The translations under genes were made by a program, and so were the position numbers. The notes under the pieces were generated by a model. It was not told where the DNA came from and did not search any database. It was given only the letters and a program-made list of their open reading frames with translations. Of a DNA stretch of 40,694 nucleotides, positions 9,165-17,218 are shown in pieces (within the stretch, counting starts at the first letter, position 1; every line of letters starts with the position of its first letter). This DNA is from a virus: positions 1-40,694 of the IMG/VR virus record IMGVR_UViG_3300037587_001034. One strand, given 5' to 3'.

Positions 9165-9453
9165 CTTTTTTCAGAAACTCACTCTCGATGATGCTCAACA
9201 AATCCAGGGCCAAATCCACATCCCAGCCCTTGGCCTCGATGCGTGATAAAAAAATATTCATATCAAGCCCAACCGGAATGCCGTCGTTGTATCGCCATTG
9301 TTTTTTTAACTGGAGATACAAATTCCATAACGGCGCCTCCCACAACAGTCGCGGAGGCAGGTCTTCTGCATCCGGTTTTTCGCCCAGGTCTTGCAGCGCC
9401 TTGATCGCAGTAGGTCCGCCTTCGCGAATCCATACGACCAGGGCGCTTAGTCG
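9157..9453 (-). CDS. Tail assembly chaperone, -1 frame extension (T part)
   Basis: This 98-codon frame has no good start of its own; the first usable internal codon is a TTG at 9345. It is open in the -1 frame from the slippery site at 9453-9459 down to the tape-measure start. Read through, it gives a 219-residue fusion with the upstream chaperone frame, matching the G/GT organisation of lambda-like tails, where the longer product recruits the tape measure during tube assembly. The sequence LLWEAPLWNLYLQLKKQW and the acidic C-terminus are consistent with such extensions. The frame continuity was checked base by base. Confidence 0.8.
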   Translation of the reverse strand, partial: RLSALVVWIREGGPTAIKALQDLGEKPDAEDLPPRLLWEAPLWNLYLQLKKQWRYNDGIPVGLDMNIFLSRIEAKGWDVDLALDLLSIIESEFLKKDE

Positions 9454-9815
9454 TTTTTTGCTTCTTCAGTCTCTTTTATTACGCGCAGCGCCAGCCCTTT
9501 CACTTTGCTGAACACAAACGCCTGCGCCACATCAATCAACATGAAGTCATTGATGTTTTTTTCGGTGCATTTAAGAGGTTTTTTCTTGGCGTCCACCACA
9601 CCGCGCCAACCCTTAATGCAATAGTTACCGACCAACTGCGCATACCTGGGGGTGTCGCGCTTAATGTTAATCAGCTTGTCGTTGTCATCACGTACTTCTG
9701 TAATCGTTGCAGCGACAAACTCCTGGTCCTTGTCTTCAGGTAACGGAATCAAGTCCAGGGCAATACCTGCCTCTGGCCACTTTGCCTCTTGTGGTGGCGC
9801 ACCTAACATCAACAT
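9447..9815 (-). CDS. Tail assembly chaperone (G part)
   Basis: This 122-residue protein lies between the tube gene and the tape measure, the standard position of the tail assembly chaperone. It is acidic and mixed alpha/beta with no membrane segment. Its last codons carry the slippery heptamer A AAA AAC in the proper phase, three codons before the TAA stop, so most ribosomes should make this short form and a minority the 219-residue form. Its start overlaps the preceding small gene by one base. Function is inferred from position and the frameshift arrangement. Confidence 0.8.
   Translation of the reverse strand: MLMLGAPPQEAKWPEAGIALDLIPLPEDKDQEFVAATITEVRDDNDKLINIKRDTPRYAQLVGNYCIKGWRGVVDAKKKPLKCTEKNINDFMLIDVAQAFVFSKVKGLALRVIKETEEAKND
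9453..9459 (-). other. Programmed -1 ribosomal frameshift site A AAA AAC
   Basis: On the minus strand the codons GCA AAA AAC contain the heptamer A AAA AAC in the X XXY YYZ phase. Zero-frame TAA follows after one further codon (GAC). Slipping back one base enters a frame that stays open for 98 codons. The site and both frames are visible in the sequence; a downstream stimulatory structure was not established. Confidence 0.82.
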
Positions 9816-10015
9816 CAGCTTTTCTCCCTTTTCATGCCGTACATTTTGTCCAGCGCCTTAATGTGCGCCGGGCGCGTTGCTGTTACCCGACCATTCTCGA
9901 CGTGCAATTTATCTTTGCCGACGGGAATAACGCGCGTTTTAAATCCGAGGTCGATAAAGACCACCGACTCAACAACAGGCGCTTCCTGTGGTTCAGTGTT
10001 GTTAACATTTGACAT
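9815..10015 (-). CDS. Small tail-operon protein of unknown function
   Basis: This 66-residue protein has an AGGAG ribosome binding site and sits between the tube gene and the tail chaperone, overlapping the latter by one base. The N-terminal 20 residues are acidic and probably disordered; the remainder contains short beta strands and a basic C-terminal helix (HIKALDKMYGMKREK). Small genes at this spot occur in B3-like transposable phages. No function is assigned. Confidence 0.7.
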   Translation of the reverse strand: MSNVNNTEPQEAPVVESVVFIDLGFKTRVIPVGKDKLHVENGRVTATRPAHIKALDKMYGMKREKS

Positions 10016-10054
10016 TGCTGAATCTCCTGAAAATTAATGGATAACAATCAATAG

Positions 10055-11008
10055 TTAGTAACTGGCAATATCGTTCACCAGCACCAGGGTGGGGGCTGCG
10101 CCACCGGCATGGGCGCGCCAACCGGCTTCCACCACCAGACCCTTGCTGGTATTTATCTTGTGCTTGGGTTCATCAAATTCCGCATTGGGCACATTAAGCG
10201 TCAGTGAGTTATCACCCGCCTTGTTCTGGCTAATCAGCGTTATGGGTTTTGAGGTGTGGGCTTGGCCGTGATCGAAGATCGTGGTGCCGGAATCAAACAA
10301 CGCGGTGAGGCTGCCGCCAATGGTGCGCTGGCCCAGCAGCACAGCGCCGTAACCTTCCAGACCATCGGCCACAAGCTGGCCTTCCACGTCATTACCAATA
10401 TCGACACTGGCCGTGGTGATCTGGCCCAGCGTGGAAGCACCATCCACGTCATACACTTTGCCACCTTTCGCGCAGGCGCGGTTCTTGGCATAGGCAGTGG
10501 GCGCGGCATCGAATGCCGCAACGGGTGCGGGCGAGGTTTGCACAGCACCAATCAGATCAAGTGAAATCGATTGATTACCCTCTATCACGTTCCATGAGAT
10601 TTTATTGAGTATCACCCCCAGCCATTGCTCAAACTTGGCGGCGTTGGTGTAACCCAATTCCAACAATGCATCCGGTGGCGTGGTGAGGTCCATCGTCCAG
10701 GTGTGGGTGTACGGTCCTAAACCAGTAGTCACTGGCGCGCCCCATAACAGGCTCAACCATTGGCCGATGTCGTTGAGGCAGAGAATGGCGCTGCCGGAAC
10801 CGGCGACGATGGCATTGCCTTCATCCATCTTTTCGGCCAAGGGGTCTGCGGTGGCTACCGTGGGGTCTTCCTCGCGCTGTGGATCGCGCCCAAAGTCCAG
10901 TTCGCTGATCTTCATCTTGAATGCGCCAACCGGGGTGGGCACGGCGCGGTATGCCCCGGTGTTACGCTGCAGCAGTACTTGGGTTTCACGGCCATTGATA
11001 ATAGGCAT
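10055..11008 (-). CDS. Major tail tube protein
   Basis: This 317-residue, beta-rich protein has a strong GGAGG ribosome binding site. It lies directly upstream of the chaperone pair, where the tube protein of non-contractile tails is found. The N-terminus (residues 1-35, GRETQVLLQRNTGAYRAVPTP) and the regular alternation of strands fit tail tube proteins of Mu-like siphoviruses. There is no sheath gene next to it, so the tail should be flexible and non-contractile. The identification is from context and fold pattern. Confidence 0.8.
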   Translation of the reverse strand: MPIINGRETQVLLQRNTGAYRAVPTPVGAFKMKISELDFGRDPQREEDPTVATADPLAEKMDEGNAIVAGSGSAILCLNDIGQWLSLLWGAPVTTGLGPYTHTWTMDLTTPPDALLELGYTNAAKFEQWLGVILNKISWNVIEGNQSISLDLIGAVQTSPAPVAAFDAAPTAYAKNRACAKGGKVYDVDGASTLGQITTASVDIGNDVEGQLVADGLEGYGAVLLGQRTIGGSLTALFDSGTTIFDHGQAHTSKPITLISQNKAGDNSLTLNVPNAEFDEPKHKINTSKGLVVEAGWRAHAGGAAPTLVLVNDIASY

Positions 11009-11009
11009 T

Positions 11010-11444
11010 TTAAAAATCCTCCGAGGTGGGTGCGGTAAAGCTCACCGCAAATATGGCTTCTGTTTTCGTTACTCTTACCGCTTCAATACTGGCTAACTGA
11101 AGTGGCGCACAGGCTGTTGGTGAATACCCGAGCAAGGCATCGGCAGTCTTGGTGGTCATGGCATACGCGCCGTTGTCGGCCTTACGCGCAGCGCCTTTGC
11201 CACGCAGGTTTTTTGTTTTAATAAAAATGGTGATAGCAACATCACCTTCCTGGTAGCCGGTGTTACCTTGTTCAGATTCATACGCTGCGCCATTGACGAA
11301 CGTATAACAGGCAGGCAACGGTTTGCTGCCCGGTTCCAGGATTTGTTCTTCATAGTCCAGTGACTCGAGGGTGCGAAACCCGTTGACCTGGTCTTTAATG
11401 CGGGCCAGCAAAGAGTCATCGATTGCGGCTAAATCTAAATTCAT
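11010..11444 (-). CDS. Mu Gp37-like tail terminator/completion protein (DUF1834)
   Basis: This 144-residue protein begins with an acidic helix (LDLAAIDDSLLARIKDQVNGFRT) followed by a mixed sheet, the pattern of the Gp37/DUF1834 family of Mu-like phages. Proteins at this position close the tail tube at the head-proximal end. The gene is coupled to its upstream neighbour through an ATGA overlap and ends two bases before the tube gene. The family call is from memory of sequence and order. Confidence 0.7.
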   Translation of the reverse strand: MNLDLAAIDDSLLARIKDQVNGFRTLESLDYEEQILEPGSKPLPACYTFVNGAAYESEQGNTGYQEGDVAITIFIKTKNLRGKGAARKADNGAYAMTTKTADALLGYSPTACAPLQLASIEAVRVTKTEAIFAVSFTAPTSEDF

Positions 11445-11959
11445 CCCGCACCTCCCGCAGCAACGCGCGCTAGAAAATCACTGGCCATCAATCGAATGTC
11501 GCGACGGTTCTTGGCGCTAAAACCCAAATAAGGCCGCGCCGGAATTTTTACTTTACGGCCACGACCGGCCATGCCGCCGAACTGGTGAATTGCGCCCTGG
11601 ATTTTATTGGTACCGATGGCAACATGGTCTTTAGTAGCGCGATAGATTACCGAGTCACGCAAGTGGCCACGATCAACCAGAGGCTTCATGTCGCCGATCA
11701 AACGAATGGCGCGTAGTCGTGTACCGCCACGCTTCTTGCGGCTCTTTGTTAAGCCTCCGATGCGGCTGATCATGGTGCTCTCTGCCAGCGGTTCCCACGG
11801 CTTGCCGTCCGGCCCCTTTGAATCTCGGAATCGTTGCTGCGTTTCAGATACGGTGTACTCGCCAATCTCACTGAGCAGCGCCTTGCGATCGACCCGCCGC
11901 ATTTGCGTGAGGCGTTTGCGTACCTCGCTGTCATCAATAATGAAATTAGCGCCAGCCAT
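11441..11959 (-). CDS. Virion morphogenesis protein, Mu gpG-like
   Basis: This is a 172-residue basic protein. The C-terminal motif AIHQFGG followed by KIPARPYLGFS is characteristic of the phage virion morphogenesis family (Mu gpG, P2 gpS), which helps complete tails or join tail to head. I chose the ATG at 11959, which overlaps the previous stop as TAATG, over a TTG five codons upstream. In Mu, G follows F; here F is about 27 kb away in the other late operon, so this gene has stayed with the connector and tail genes. Confidence 0.82.
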   Translation of the reverse strand: MAGANFIIDDSEVRKRLTQMRRVDRKALLSEIGEYTVSETQQRFRDSKGPDGKPWEPLAESTMISRIGGLTKSRKKRGGTRLRAIRLIGDMKPLVDRGHLRDSVIYRATKDHVAIGTNKIQGAIHQFGGMAGRGRKVKIPARPYLGFSAKNRRDIRLMASDFLARVAAGGAG

Positions 11960-12366
11960 TAGTAGGTATTCCAATCAGTGTTTGAATTACCGCTGGCGGT
12001 ATGCACCTGGTTGCCACTGGAATCTTCACTGGCTTCCTGTTCGCCCAGCGTTGCCTTACCTTCCTGAATGCGTTCCAGGAATCGCATAGCAGCCTTGTTG
12101 CGATTAATCACTTCGTCAGGCGCGCCATCCTTATGCAGGCGATAGCGCACCATGTCGCAGGCGTTGATCATCAGAACATTGGGAGTGGTAGCCAGCGGCA
12201 ATGTGTAGCGGCTACCAATATGGCCATCGATAACCGCATCCACATCACCAATCACCTGTGCCAGTTTTGCCGAATTGATAACACCAAGCACATCAAAATC
12301 CGTCAGCTCTGTCAGCTCGGTTTCGTTAAAGCGATCGATAAGGTTCTGTTCTGTGCAGTAGGGCAT
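11959..12366 (-). CDS. Mu Gp36-like head-tail connector protein (DUF1320)
   Basis: This is a 135-residue protein. Its N-terminus (YCTEQNLIDRFNETELTELTD) and the segment around residues 48-85 (IDGHIGSRYTLPL, then a helix with ACDMVRYRLH) match the DUF1320/Gp36 family of Mu-like phages, thought to be a head-completion or adaptor protein. The last 25 residues are polar and likely disordered. It is coupled on both sides by TAATG overlaps. Confidence 0.83.
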   Translation of the reverse strand: MPYCTEQNLIDRFNETELTELTDFDVLGVINSAKLAQVIGDVDAVIDGHIGSRYTLPLATTPNVLMINACDMVRYRLHKDGAPDEVINRNKAAMRFLERIQEGKATLGEQEASEDSSGNQVHTASGNSNTDWNTY

Positions 12367-12680
12367 TATGCAACTCCGGAAAGATTGTCGACCGTGAAGT
12401 CGTAGTCATCATTCACACCATCACCGGCACCGTAGCTTGCAACCACCGTCACACGTTTGCGCTCTGACTTATTGCCCGTAGCAAGAATGGCCGTGTCTGC
12501 CGGAGTGAGCGTGATCTCGATTTGCGCTGCCGGTGCAAGCACTGTGACCGCCCGTACTTCCTGCTTGGTGGTCAAACAGTAAACGCTGTAGCTCACCGCA
12601 CTGGGCGCTGCCAGCACACCGTCCTTGTCCTTACAAGAAATGGTGAGGTATGACGTAGTGCCTTCGTTGACGTGTTTCAT
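12366..12680 (-). CDS. Small beta-rich structural protein
   Basis: This 104-residue protein is predicted almost entirely as beta strand, with an immunoglobulin-like alternation (SYLTISCKDKDG, SYSVYCLTTK, IEITLTPAD, KRVTVVASYG). It lies between the connector gene and a larger structural gene and is coupled to the connector by a one-base overlap. It may be a decoration or connector-associated domain. No family is recognised. Confidence 0.65.
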   Translation of the reverse strand: MKHVNEGTTSYLTISCKDKDGVLAAPSAVSYSVYCLTTKQEVRAVTVLAPAAQIEITLTPADTAILATGNKSERKRVTVVASYGAGDGVNDDYDFTVDNLSGVA

Positions 12681-12702
12681 GGCGTACTCGATTCAACAGC
12701 CG

Positions 12703-13404
12703 TTATGAATAGGTGATCTGCAAGTCCAACGTCCAGACCTGGCCACTGGCTTTCACACCTTGCTCCTGAATCTTGCGATTAAGATTGTCAGCCGCATTGC
12801 TGTTGCCGTTGGCCACGGTGCCTTCACGCCAGTGGAAGTTGGCTGTTACGCCATCAAACACTGCGCGCCAGGTAATGGTTTGCCCGGCGATCTGTGGATA
12901 GGTGGCCTCCATCGCCACGTAGGCCGTGGTTGCGCCGACCAGGCCGGTATCGCCAGCCGCCACACCCGCCATCACCGAGGCTGCAGCCGCTGCGCCACCC
13001 GCGCCTGAATAAACGGCGGTGAGAGTAAGTTGGAGATCCGAATCCACGCTTAACACTTCGGCAATAATGTCGTCGGCGTCATTGCGCACAAAGTCACCCA
13101 CCGAAACCTCGGTGGTATACAGGGTGGTGGTGCCGGCAACAATGGCCGAGCCATTGGTAAAGGCCGAGGTGCCGGTAAGCGCCGAGAGACTGCCATCGCC
13201 CACGCCCAGGAAGGCATTGGCATTACCGAAGTTGGCCTCGGCATTGCCTGCCAGCAGGTTCATTAGCGCGGTGATGCCCTCGTTGAGCTGCAGGTTGCCG
13301 TCGATCACCAACTTGTCGAACGGTAGATCGTTTTTGAATGCCTGCTCATCCGCATACTTGGTGAGTATCCAACGGGGATGAGCATGAATTTTGTCGCGTA
13401 ACAT
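12703..13404 (-). CDS. Putative virion structural protein
   Basis: This 233-residue protein has an AAGGAG ribosome binding site. Residues 1-65 form a helical region (WILTKYADEQAFKNDLPFDKLVIDGN). Residues 70-145 look like a compact beta domain with an Ala/Gly-rich tail, possibly inserted. Residues 160-233 form another sheet ending in QVWTLDLQITYS. Proteins of this type are found between the head genes and connectors of Mu-like siphoviruses, but the function is unknown. No signal peptide or membrane segment is present. Confidence 0.65.
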   Translation of the reverse strand: MLRDKIHAHPRWILTKYADEQAFKNDLPFDKLVIDGNLQLNEGITALMNLLAGNAEANFGNANAFLGVGDGSLSALTGTSAFTNGSAIVAGTTTLYTTEVSVGDFVRNDADDIIAEVLSVDSDLQLTLTAVYSGAGGAAAAASVMAGVAAGDTGLVGATTAYVAMEATYPQIAGQTITWRAVFDGVTANFHWREGTVANGNSNAADNLNRKIQEQGVKASGQVWTLDLQITYS

Positions 13405-13416
13405 GGTGTGTGCTCC

Positions 13417-14244
13417 TTATTGCAATTTAAAATCAATGGTTCTTGATTTGAGGTCAAACCCGATGGATCGGGAAGCCAGGGAAAAGGTGATGGTGGCAAT
13501 GCGTGAACCCGTGTTGTACTGCACGAGGGCATCCACGCCATTGAGGGAATCAACTATTTGCAGTAGAGCAGCAATGGTCAGTGCGTCGCTGCCCGTGGCC
13601 GAGTCGGACATAGGTATTGACACGGATACCGATAACGCATCAGCACCCGTGGCGGTGTCCACAAATGTTTTGAACGCCTCTTTTAATAGCGCAATGGTAT
13701 CGGCGGCGCTGGCAGAGTCCGTTAGCGTGCAAACAATCGACGCGGCCAGTTGGTCCACGCCAGTGCCGACATCCGCCATTGCCAGTGATGCGCTGACATT
13801 TAAAAGCGCATCACTGGAATAAGCTGTATCCGCAAAGGTCTTGATAATGTCGGTAAGCAGCGCCAGGGAATCCACCGCGCTGGAGGAATCCAGCAATGCA
13901 ACACTCACCGCCAGTTGTTGCGCATCGTTACCGGTGGAGGTGTCGAGCAATGAAAGCAATGCAGACTGACTCAATGTATCGAGACTAATCGCCGTATCCG
14001 CAAAGCCAAGTGCAGCGCCCAGGGCAGGATCAGCATCGCTGCCCTGGGCGGAATCCGTGAGTGTTGCTTGGGAACTTATTGAACCAAAGGCATCAGCAGA
14101 AAGGCCGGTGTCGGTGAAGGTTTTGAAAACACCACCCCCCGCCGCTTCCTCTTGAAAGTCCCCACCGCCCGGCAAATGATAAAAGTCGCCATTCTCAGGG
14201 TCATAGAAATCACCGAGACCCGGGATGTGGTAAAACTTCCCCAT
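13417..14244 (-). CDS. Repeat protein with about eleven ~19-residue D-x5-D units
   Basis: This 275-residue protein starts with three GDFY-type Gly/Tyr repeats (residues 1-32). It then runs through about eleven units, each with a hydrophobic residue, any residue, Asp-Ser/Thr, a short turn and a second Asp about six residues later, for example DTATGADAL, DSATGSDAL and DSASAADTI. The regular spacing suggests a beta-solenoid or fibrous rod, with the paired Asp residues possibly binding metal. It ends in a different basic domain (about 240-275). It lies in the structural operon, coupled by ATGA to the gene before it, and is probably a head or neck appendage. I do not recognise the family. Confidence 0.65.
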   Translation of the reverse strand: MGKFYHIPGLGDFYDPENGDFYHLPGGGDFQEEAAGGGVFKTFTDTGLSADAFGSISSQATLTDSAQGSDADPALGAALGFADTAISLDTLSQSALLSLLDTSTGNDAQQLAVSVALLDSSSAVDSLALLTDIIKTFADTAYSSDALLNVSASLAMADVGTGVDQLAASIVCTLTDSASAADTIALLKEAFKTFVDTATGADALSVSVSIPMSDSATGSDALTIAALLQIVDSLNGVDALVQYNTGSRIATITFSLASRSIGFDLKSRTIDFKLQ

Positions 14245-15581
14245 CAGCTAACCGTCACTACAGGGTTATAGAAAAACTCCTTGCCGGATTCGTATTTGCC
14301 AAGATGCAGCCGCACAAGGAACATGCCCGCCTTGTTGATCGTTACATTCGCCTGAACCACTTCGCTCCGCGAACCAACAGGCTCTCCCTCCCAGCTCGCA
14401 AGGCCAGCCCCCGCATCCAAATTGGTGTAACTCACCTCGACAAATTCACGCTCGTCGTAACTCAGTGACCACAAAGTTGAGGCCACCCCGTTAAGGGACA
14501 ACACCTCAATCCAACACTCCTGGCGAGTCAATGCGGCGGTGAAGTTCTCTGCAATCTCAACAGAGAGCGTTTTGCTGCCAGTAGTATCAACTCGTGCGAT
14601 CATATCAATAGATTGCATCGGATCATGTACAGAGCAATTAGCAGTCGGCACCATTTCTCTTGAAACCGGCGTATCGCCATCAGCATCCTGCGCTGCACCA
14701 GTGCCGATGAAATACACGCTCGTATCGGTGTAAACAGACCCACGGAAAGCATACAACTCTGCAATGTAGGTGCTGCCGTCATCATTAGAATTATGGACCC
14801 GAATAAACTGAAAATCTGAATCCAATGCGGCCAAATCAACGATTGCCTGACTTGTGCGCCAATTACAAGCTATGAAATCAAAATCAATAACATCTAGTCC
14901 CGCACGATCTGCATCTATCAATTCATATTCTACTAAACTTGTTAATCCAGTAAAATTACCGCCGAGCATTTTGCCAATCAATGGACCGTCAGTTCCTCCT
15001 GGGCGAATCAATCCAAGGCTGTTACTAGCCCCAACAACCGCTAATCCTTCATGGCGCATATCAATATCGTTGTACCAATATGCTATAGAATTAAATTCTA
15101 TTGTGGTGTTTTTTGATTTTACATAACTACATATACCTGTAATTGCTGTATCCCAAAAACCTCCTGGCTCTATGTAGCTATCTATAAAGAGCGAATGTTT
15201 ATAACTTACCGTGTTGTGCTTAATCCTATCTGTGGCTCGCAAATGACACCCATGCCACACAAAAGGAAATTCCGTCAATAAATCATTATCAACACCGGTC
15301 ACATCAATGGCAATTACATCACTACCTGTTGTCGGATCATAAGCTCCTGTTATGCGGTTCACGCGATGAATAGGAACCCGATCATCTGTAGTTGCTGCGG
15401 CACAAATTAAAGTCAACGTTACCGCTGAAGTTTCTGCATGATCATGTGCCTGATAAATGCTATCTCCAATCACCCAAGCTGTAAGAGCCGCTTGATACGT
15501 CAAATAGGAAATCGTAGAGCTATTCCACTCGGCATCCGAGTCATCTTGTGCAGAGGCATGATAAACGTAACGAATAGTCAT
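14244..15581 (-). CDS. Large beta-rich virion appendage protein
   Basis: This 445-residue protein has no signal peptide. Its N-terminal ~110 residues are mixed, residues 110-330 are rich in short strands and Asn/Asp turns as in beta-helical fibres, and residues 330-445 form an immunoglobulin-like end domain (NVTINKAGMFLVRLHLGKY). The DNA between about 14880 and 15430 is clearly more AT-rich than the rest of the operon, which suggests the middle was acquired separately. It is coupled on both sides by 4-bp overlaps. Its position between capsid and connector genes favours a head fibre or decoration. Family unknown. Confidence 0.6.
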   Translation of the reverse strand: MTIRYVYHASAQDDSDAEWNSSTISYLTYQAALTAWVIGDSIYQAHDHAETSAVTLTLICAAATTDDRVPIHRVNRITGAYDPTTGSDVIAIDVTGVDNDLLTEFPFVWHGCHLRATDRIKHNTVSYKHSLFIDSYIEPGGFWDTAITGICSYVKSKNTTIEFNSIAYWYNDIDMRHEGLAVVGASNSLGLIRPGGTDGPLIGKMLGGNFTGLTSLVEYELIDADRAGLDVIDFDFIACNWRTSQAIVDLAALDSDFQFIRVHNSNDDGSTYIAELYAFRGSVYTDTSVYFIGTGAAQDADGDTPVSREMVPTANCSVHDPMQSIDMIARVDTTGSKTLSVEIAENFTAALTRQECWIEVLSLNGVASTLWSLSYDEREFVEVSYTNLDAGAGLASWEGEPVGSRSEVVQANVTINKAGMFLVRLHLGKYESGKEFFYNPVVTVS

Positions 15582-16078
15582 TCGCCGAAATCCTCGGTCA
15601 AATCATCAGCCGCTTGCATATTCGCTTTACTGGCAAGGACTGCATCAATCTTTTGATTCATGTGTATCAACTGCCCCGCCGTGATGCCCAGAAACGTTTG
15701 CAACTGTGTCGCGGTATAATTAACTCGCAAATAATCAACAAGCGGCTCTAATTTAAAGACTGTTTCTGGTCGCTTGTCTTGCATCATTTCACGAATCAAA
15801 CGCTTGACTATTTTCTTCGTTGTGGAGTGTTTGGGGTTTAATACATAGTTGACAATATCATCAGATCGCAACCCTTTTAACTCTTCCCTATAGCCCATTT
15901 TAAATTCACAATGGGCTGCCGCCTCATCCATCGCCGCAGTCAAATCAGCATCACCAGGAAAGCGTCGAACAGCAGGCTCATATACTTGGTCAAGATGATC
16001 AGTGAATCGAAAAGCCACACGCCGAAGGCCGTCTGCCTGTAGTCGATTTTTAATGATTTCTTTTTTGGCGATGGGCAT
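15578..16078 (-). CDS. Unknown helical protein of the head operon
   Basis: This 166-residue protein is mostly alpha-helical and basic in its middle (TTKKIVKRLIREMMQDKR). It has no membrane segment or recognised motif. It directly precedes the appendage gene and overlaps it by 4 bp, so the two products may act together, for example as an attachment or chaperone factor. No family is recognised. Confidence 0.6.
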   Translation of the reverse strand: MPIAKKEIIKNRLQADGLRRVAFRFTDHLDQVYEPAVRRFPGDADLTAAMDEAAAHCEFKMGYREELKGLRSDDIVNYVLNPKHSTTKKIVKRLIREMMQDKRPETVFKLEPLVDYLRVNYTATQLQTFLGITAGQLIHMNQKIDAVLASKANMQAADDLTEDFGE

Positions 16079-16109
16079 TATTGCGCCTTAATCTTTGTGT
16101 ATTTGTTCG

Positions 16110-16604
16110 TCACGAAATCACACACGGATTACCAGACCCATCCAAACGCGGGGCAGTGCAATATGTTTGTCGACGAATCTCATCAGCTAGTCGGGCCTCG
16201 GCCACAGTTAAAGCCCGTGACGGCCCCATAGCTAAGAACGCATACCAGGCTATAGAGCCAACATCAGTACAATTGGGGTGGCCGCTTAATTCATTAACCG
16301 AACATGTAGCAGGCCATTGGCCGTTATCAGCGATATTGAGGCAACCAGCATAGGCGTGAGTGGCTGTGTACCACAGGATGGTACACATCGCCTCTTTGGT
16401 CGCGGCTACCTGGCCTAACGCAAGGAAGTCCTCAAGGCTCGCCGATGGCTGCGAGTATTCATATGTGTTAGCCACCGCCACCAGATTGCCCCACTCAACA
16501 TCTGGGGCCGGTGTTGCTGTGATTGATGTGGTTGAGCCATTGCCCCCAATCTCACAAGCAGAAAGCAACGCTACCGCTAATAAAATTAATGGAATTATTT
16601 TCAC
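16110..16604 (-). CDS. Phage-encoded lipoprotein
   Basis: I place the start at GTG 16604, which has an ideal AGGAG ribosome binding site, rather than at the longest frame. The 164-residue product then begins with a clean lipoprotein signal: basic start, hydrophobic core LILLAVALL, and lipobox LSAC with the lipid Cys at residue 17. The mature part has five or six further Cys and is otherwise unfamiliar. A lipoprotein in a capsid/tail operon is unexpected; known phage lipoproteins act in superinfection exclusion or as outer spanins. Which applies here cannot be told from the sequence. Confidence 0.65.
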   Translation of the reverse strand: MKIIPLILLAVALLSACEIGGNGSTTSITATPAPDVEWGNLVAVANTYEYSQPSASLEDFLALGQVAATKEAMCTILWYTATHAYAGCLNIADNGQWPATCSVNELSGHPNCTDVGSIAWYAFLAMGPSRALTVAEARLADEIRRQTYCTAPRLDGSGNPCVIS

Positions 16605-16678
16605 GGTTTTTCTCCTGTTGCACTTAACGATACATCCCAACCCGACGCCGCTCTTAGGCAACGCCAGGCACAGGATTG

Positions 16679-17122
16679 TTAACCGGCGTTATCGTTCAGG
16701 CTGTCCCACACCGCATCACGCTCTGCGGCAGACACACGCCAGCCCAGTCGCTCAGAAAGCACATTGGCATCGGGTTTGTCGCTGTTGGTGAAGTGGTCCT
16801 TGTTGTTTTTATCCAGACCAATGATGACGACCTTGATAAACTCTGCGCGCGCAGAAGGATCGGTCGGCTCTTCTTTGGGCAGCCCGCCTTCATCGTCATC
16901 AGATTTTATTTTCTCGCCAATCTTCACAACATTGTCAGGCGCTGGCGTTTCATCAGACTCACTCTCAGCAGGTTCTGCATCCGGATCAGAAAGCCGACCC
17001 TTTTTCAAAAGTGATTCGGCCTGACCAGGCGTCATTTCAATCGGCTTACCAACACCGTACAAAACGTTGTCATGGTTGACCTGGCTTTCACAGTTATAGG
17101 TTTTTGTTTTTTGTTCGGTCAT
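16679..17122 (-). CDS. Mu Gp35-like head protein
   Basis: This 147-residue acidic protein has two ordered ends and a disordered middle. Residues 1-48 (NVLYGVGKPIEMTPGQAESLLKKG) resemble the N-terminal domain of the Mu-like FluMu/Gp35 family. Residues 50-100 are Asp/Glu/Pro-rich, and the C-terminal 25 residues (NVLSERLGWRVSAAERDAVWDSL) form a second small helical domain. It follows the capsid gene beyond a terminator, as in other transposable phages. Its role in the head or neck is not defined. Confidence 0.65.
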   Translation of the reverse strand: MTEQKTKTYNCESQVNHDNVLYGVGKPIEMTPGQAESLLKKGRLSDPDAEPAESESDETPAPDNVVKIGEKIKSDDDEGGLPKEEPTDPSARAEFIKVVIIGLDKNNKDHFTNSDKPDANVLSERLGWRVSAAERDAVWDSLNDNAG

Positions 17123-17133
17123 GATTTCTCTCC

Positions 17134-17163
17134 AAAAAAAGAAGGGGCTATACCGGCCCCTTC
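17134..17163 (-). terminator. Intrinsic terminator after the major capsid gene
   Basis: An 8-bp perfect stem (GAAGGGGC/GCCCCTTC, 17141-17163) with a 7-nt loop is followed on the minus strand by seven T residues (17140-17134). It lies between the capsid stop and the next gene, so it should reduce transcription into the rest of the operon and keep capsid mRNA in excess. A short TTTTAT on the other side could let it work weakly in the opposite direction. Confidence 0.75.
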
Positions 17164-17218
17164 TTTTATCTTGCCGCCCGATTAAAGAGCGACGTTCGCG
17201 GGACGTGCGTTCTTTAAG

